A stretch of 64,000 nt of DNA. It comes from Alkalihalobacterium chitinilyticum (GTDB taxonomy: Bacteria > Bacillota > Bacilli > Bacillales > Bacillaceae_F). The translations under genes were made by a program, and so were the position numbers. This document shows positions 63,848 through 64,000 of the stretch, piece by piece. The DNA lies in the NCBI RefSeq assembly GCF_029028005.1, contig NZ_JAOTPO010000006.1:1-64000 (forward strand). The letters are read 5' to 3'. Position 1 is the first letter of the stretch; each line of letters opens with the position of its first letter. A model generated the notes under the pieces. It made no database searches, was not told the origin of the DNA, and saw only the letters and a list, made by a program, of their open reading frames with translations.

Positions 63848-64000
63848 TGTCGAAAGTTATTTAGAAAGATGTATGGCAAGTTTACAAGTTCAAACATTAT
63901 CTGATATTGAAATGATTGCGGTCAATGATGGATCGACTGATAGAAGTTTAGACATTCTTAATGAATATGCTTCAAAAGATCAACGAATTAAAGTGATCGA
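63810..64000 (+). CDS. Glycosyltransferase family 2 protein, 5' part
   Basis: A GT2 gene cut by the window end; 63 codons are visible. It starts at ATG with a GGAGG site in the epsD coding end. The sequence KPKVSIIMPVYNVESYLERC and the AVNDGSTDRSL motif (DxS nucleotide-binding) define an A-fold GT2 enzyme. It is not obviously EpsE (which has VIMGIYN); it resembles EpsJ-like transferases. Confidence 0.88.
   Translation, partial: MKPKVSIIMPVYNVESYLERCMASLQVQTLSDIEMIAVNDGSTDRSLDILNEYASKDQRIKVI

Noticed and set aside
55501-64000. Prophage or integrative element boundary around the XRE cluster
   Set aside because: No integrase, excisionase or att-like repeats are present; the regulators fit the SinR biofilm circuit better.

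Overview
The window is a low-GC Gram-positive chromosome segment from a member of the Bacillaceae. Evidence is the B. subtilis-like gene order yrvM-(lut)-rarA-cymR-iscS-mnmA-yrrB-recD2-yrrD-yrrI-T-box-alaS-ireB-ruvX-yrzB-mltG-yrrMNO-udk-greA, strong AGGAGG ribosome sites, frequent GTG/TTG starts, sporulation factor RsfA, and a SinI/SinR/eps biofilm locus. Several dispersed repeats recall alkaliphilic or halotolerant Bacillus relatives; the exact genus is inference.

Region by region: (1) 1-1310 holds the end of an IS3-family element, dispersed hairpin repeats and a 6S RNA gene just upstream of tcdA. (2) 2200-7253 is an L-lactate utilisation locus: a lactate permease and lutABC, each preceded by the same TCTGATGACCA operator-like motif, the permease also by a cre-like site. 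(3) 7576-29254 is a conserved housekeeping block: rsfA, rarA, cysteine and tRNA-thiolation genes (cymR, iscS, mnmA), recD2, alaS behind a T-box, ireB-ruvX-yrzB, mltG, the tRNA 5-methoxyuridine genes (trmR, trhP1, trhP2), udk and greA. (4) 29283-43693 holds a LysM L,D-transpeptidase, a GntR-controlled ABC transporter, mtnN, a sodium/organic-acid symporter with a small partner, an MFS exporter, a Nudix hydrolase, and an S9 peptidase next to an Lrp-type regulator. (5) 43900-50150 is accessory: an orphan response regulator, bcr1-like repeats, PucR, and a roughly 53-bp tandem repeat array interrupted by a complete IS3-family element. (6) 50149-55190 is a four-gene catabolic operon: an ectoine-hydrolase-like M24 protein, a gamma-family PLP enzyme, a homoserine dehydrogenase and an aldehyde dehydrogenase. 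(7) 55400-64000 is a SinR-type biofilm locus: a PilZ-like small protein, three XRE/SinR-type proteins, two tiny SinI-like antirepressor genes, then the start of the eps operon (epsA, epsB, an EAR-type RNA, a small ORF, epsC, gtaB, epsD, GT2), cut by the window end.

The most notable signals are two. First, the compact SinI/SinR circuit sits next to its probable target, with GTTCTTT palindromes at promoters; one is a perfect 16-bp palindrome exactly filling the spacer of the predicted eps promoter. Second, the PucR/DoeA-like cluster lacks the usual deacetylase and transaminase of ectoine breakdown and may encode a different pathway. Starts were moved inward from the longest reading frame where a ribosome site supported it.
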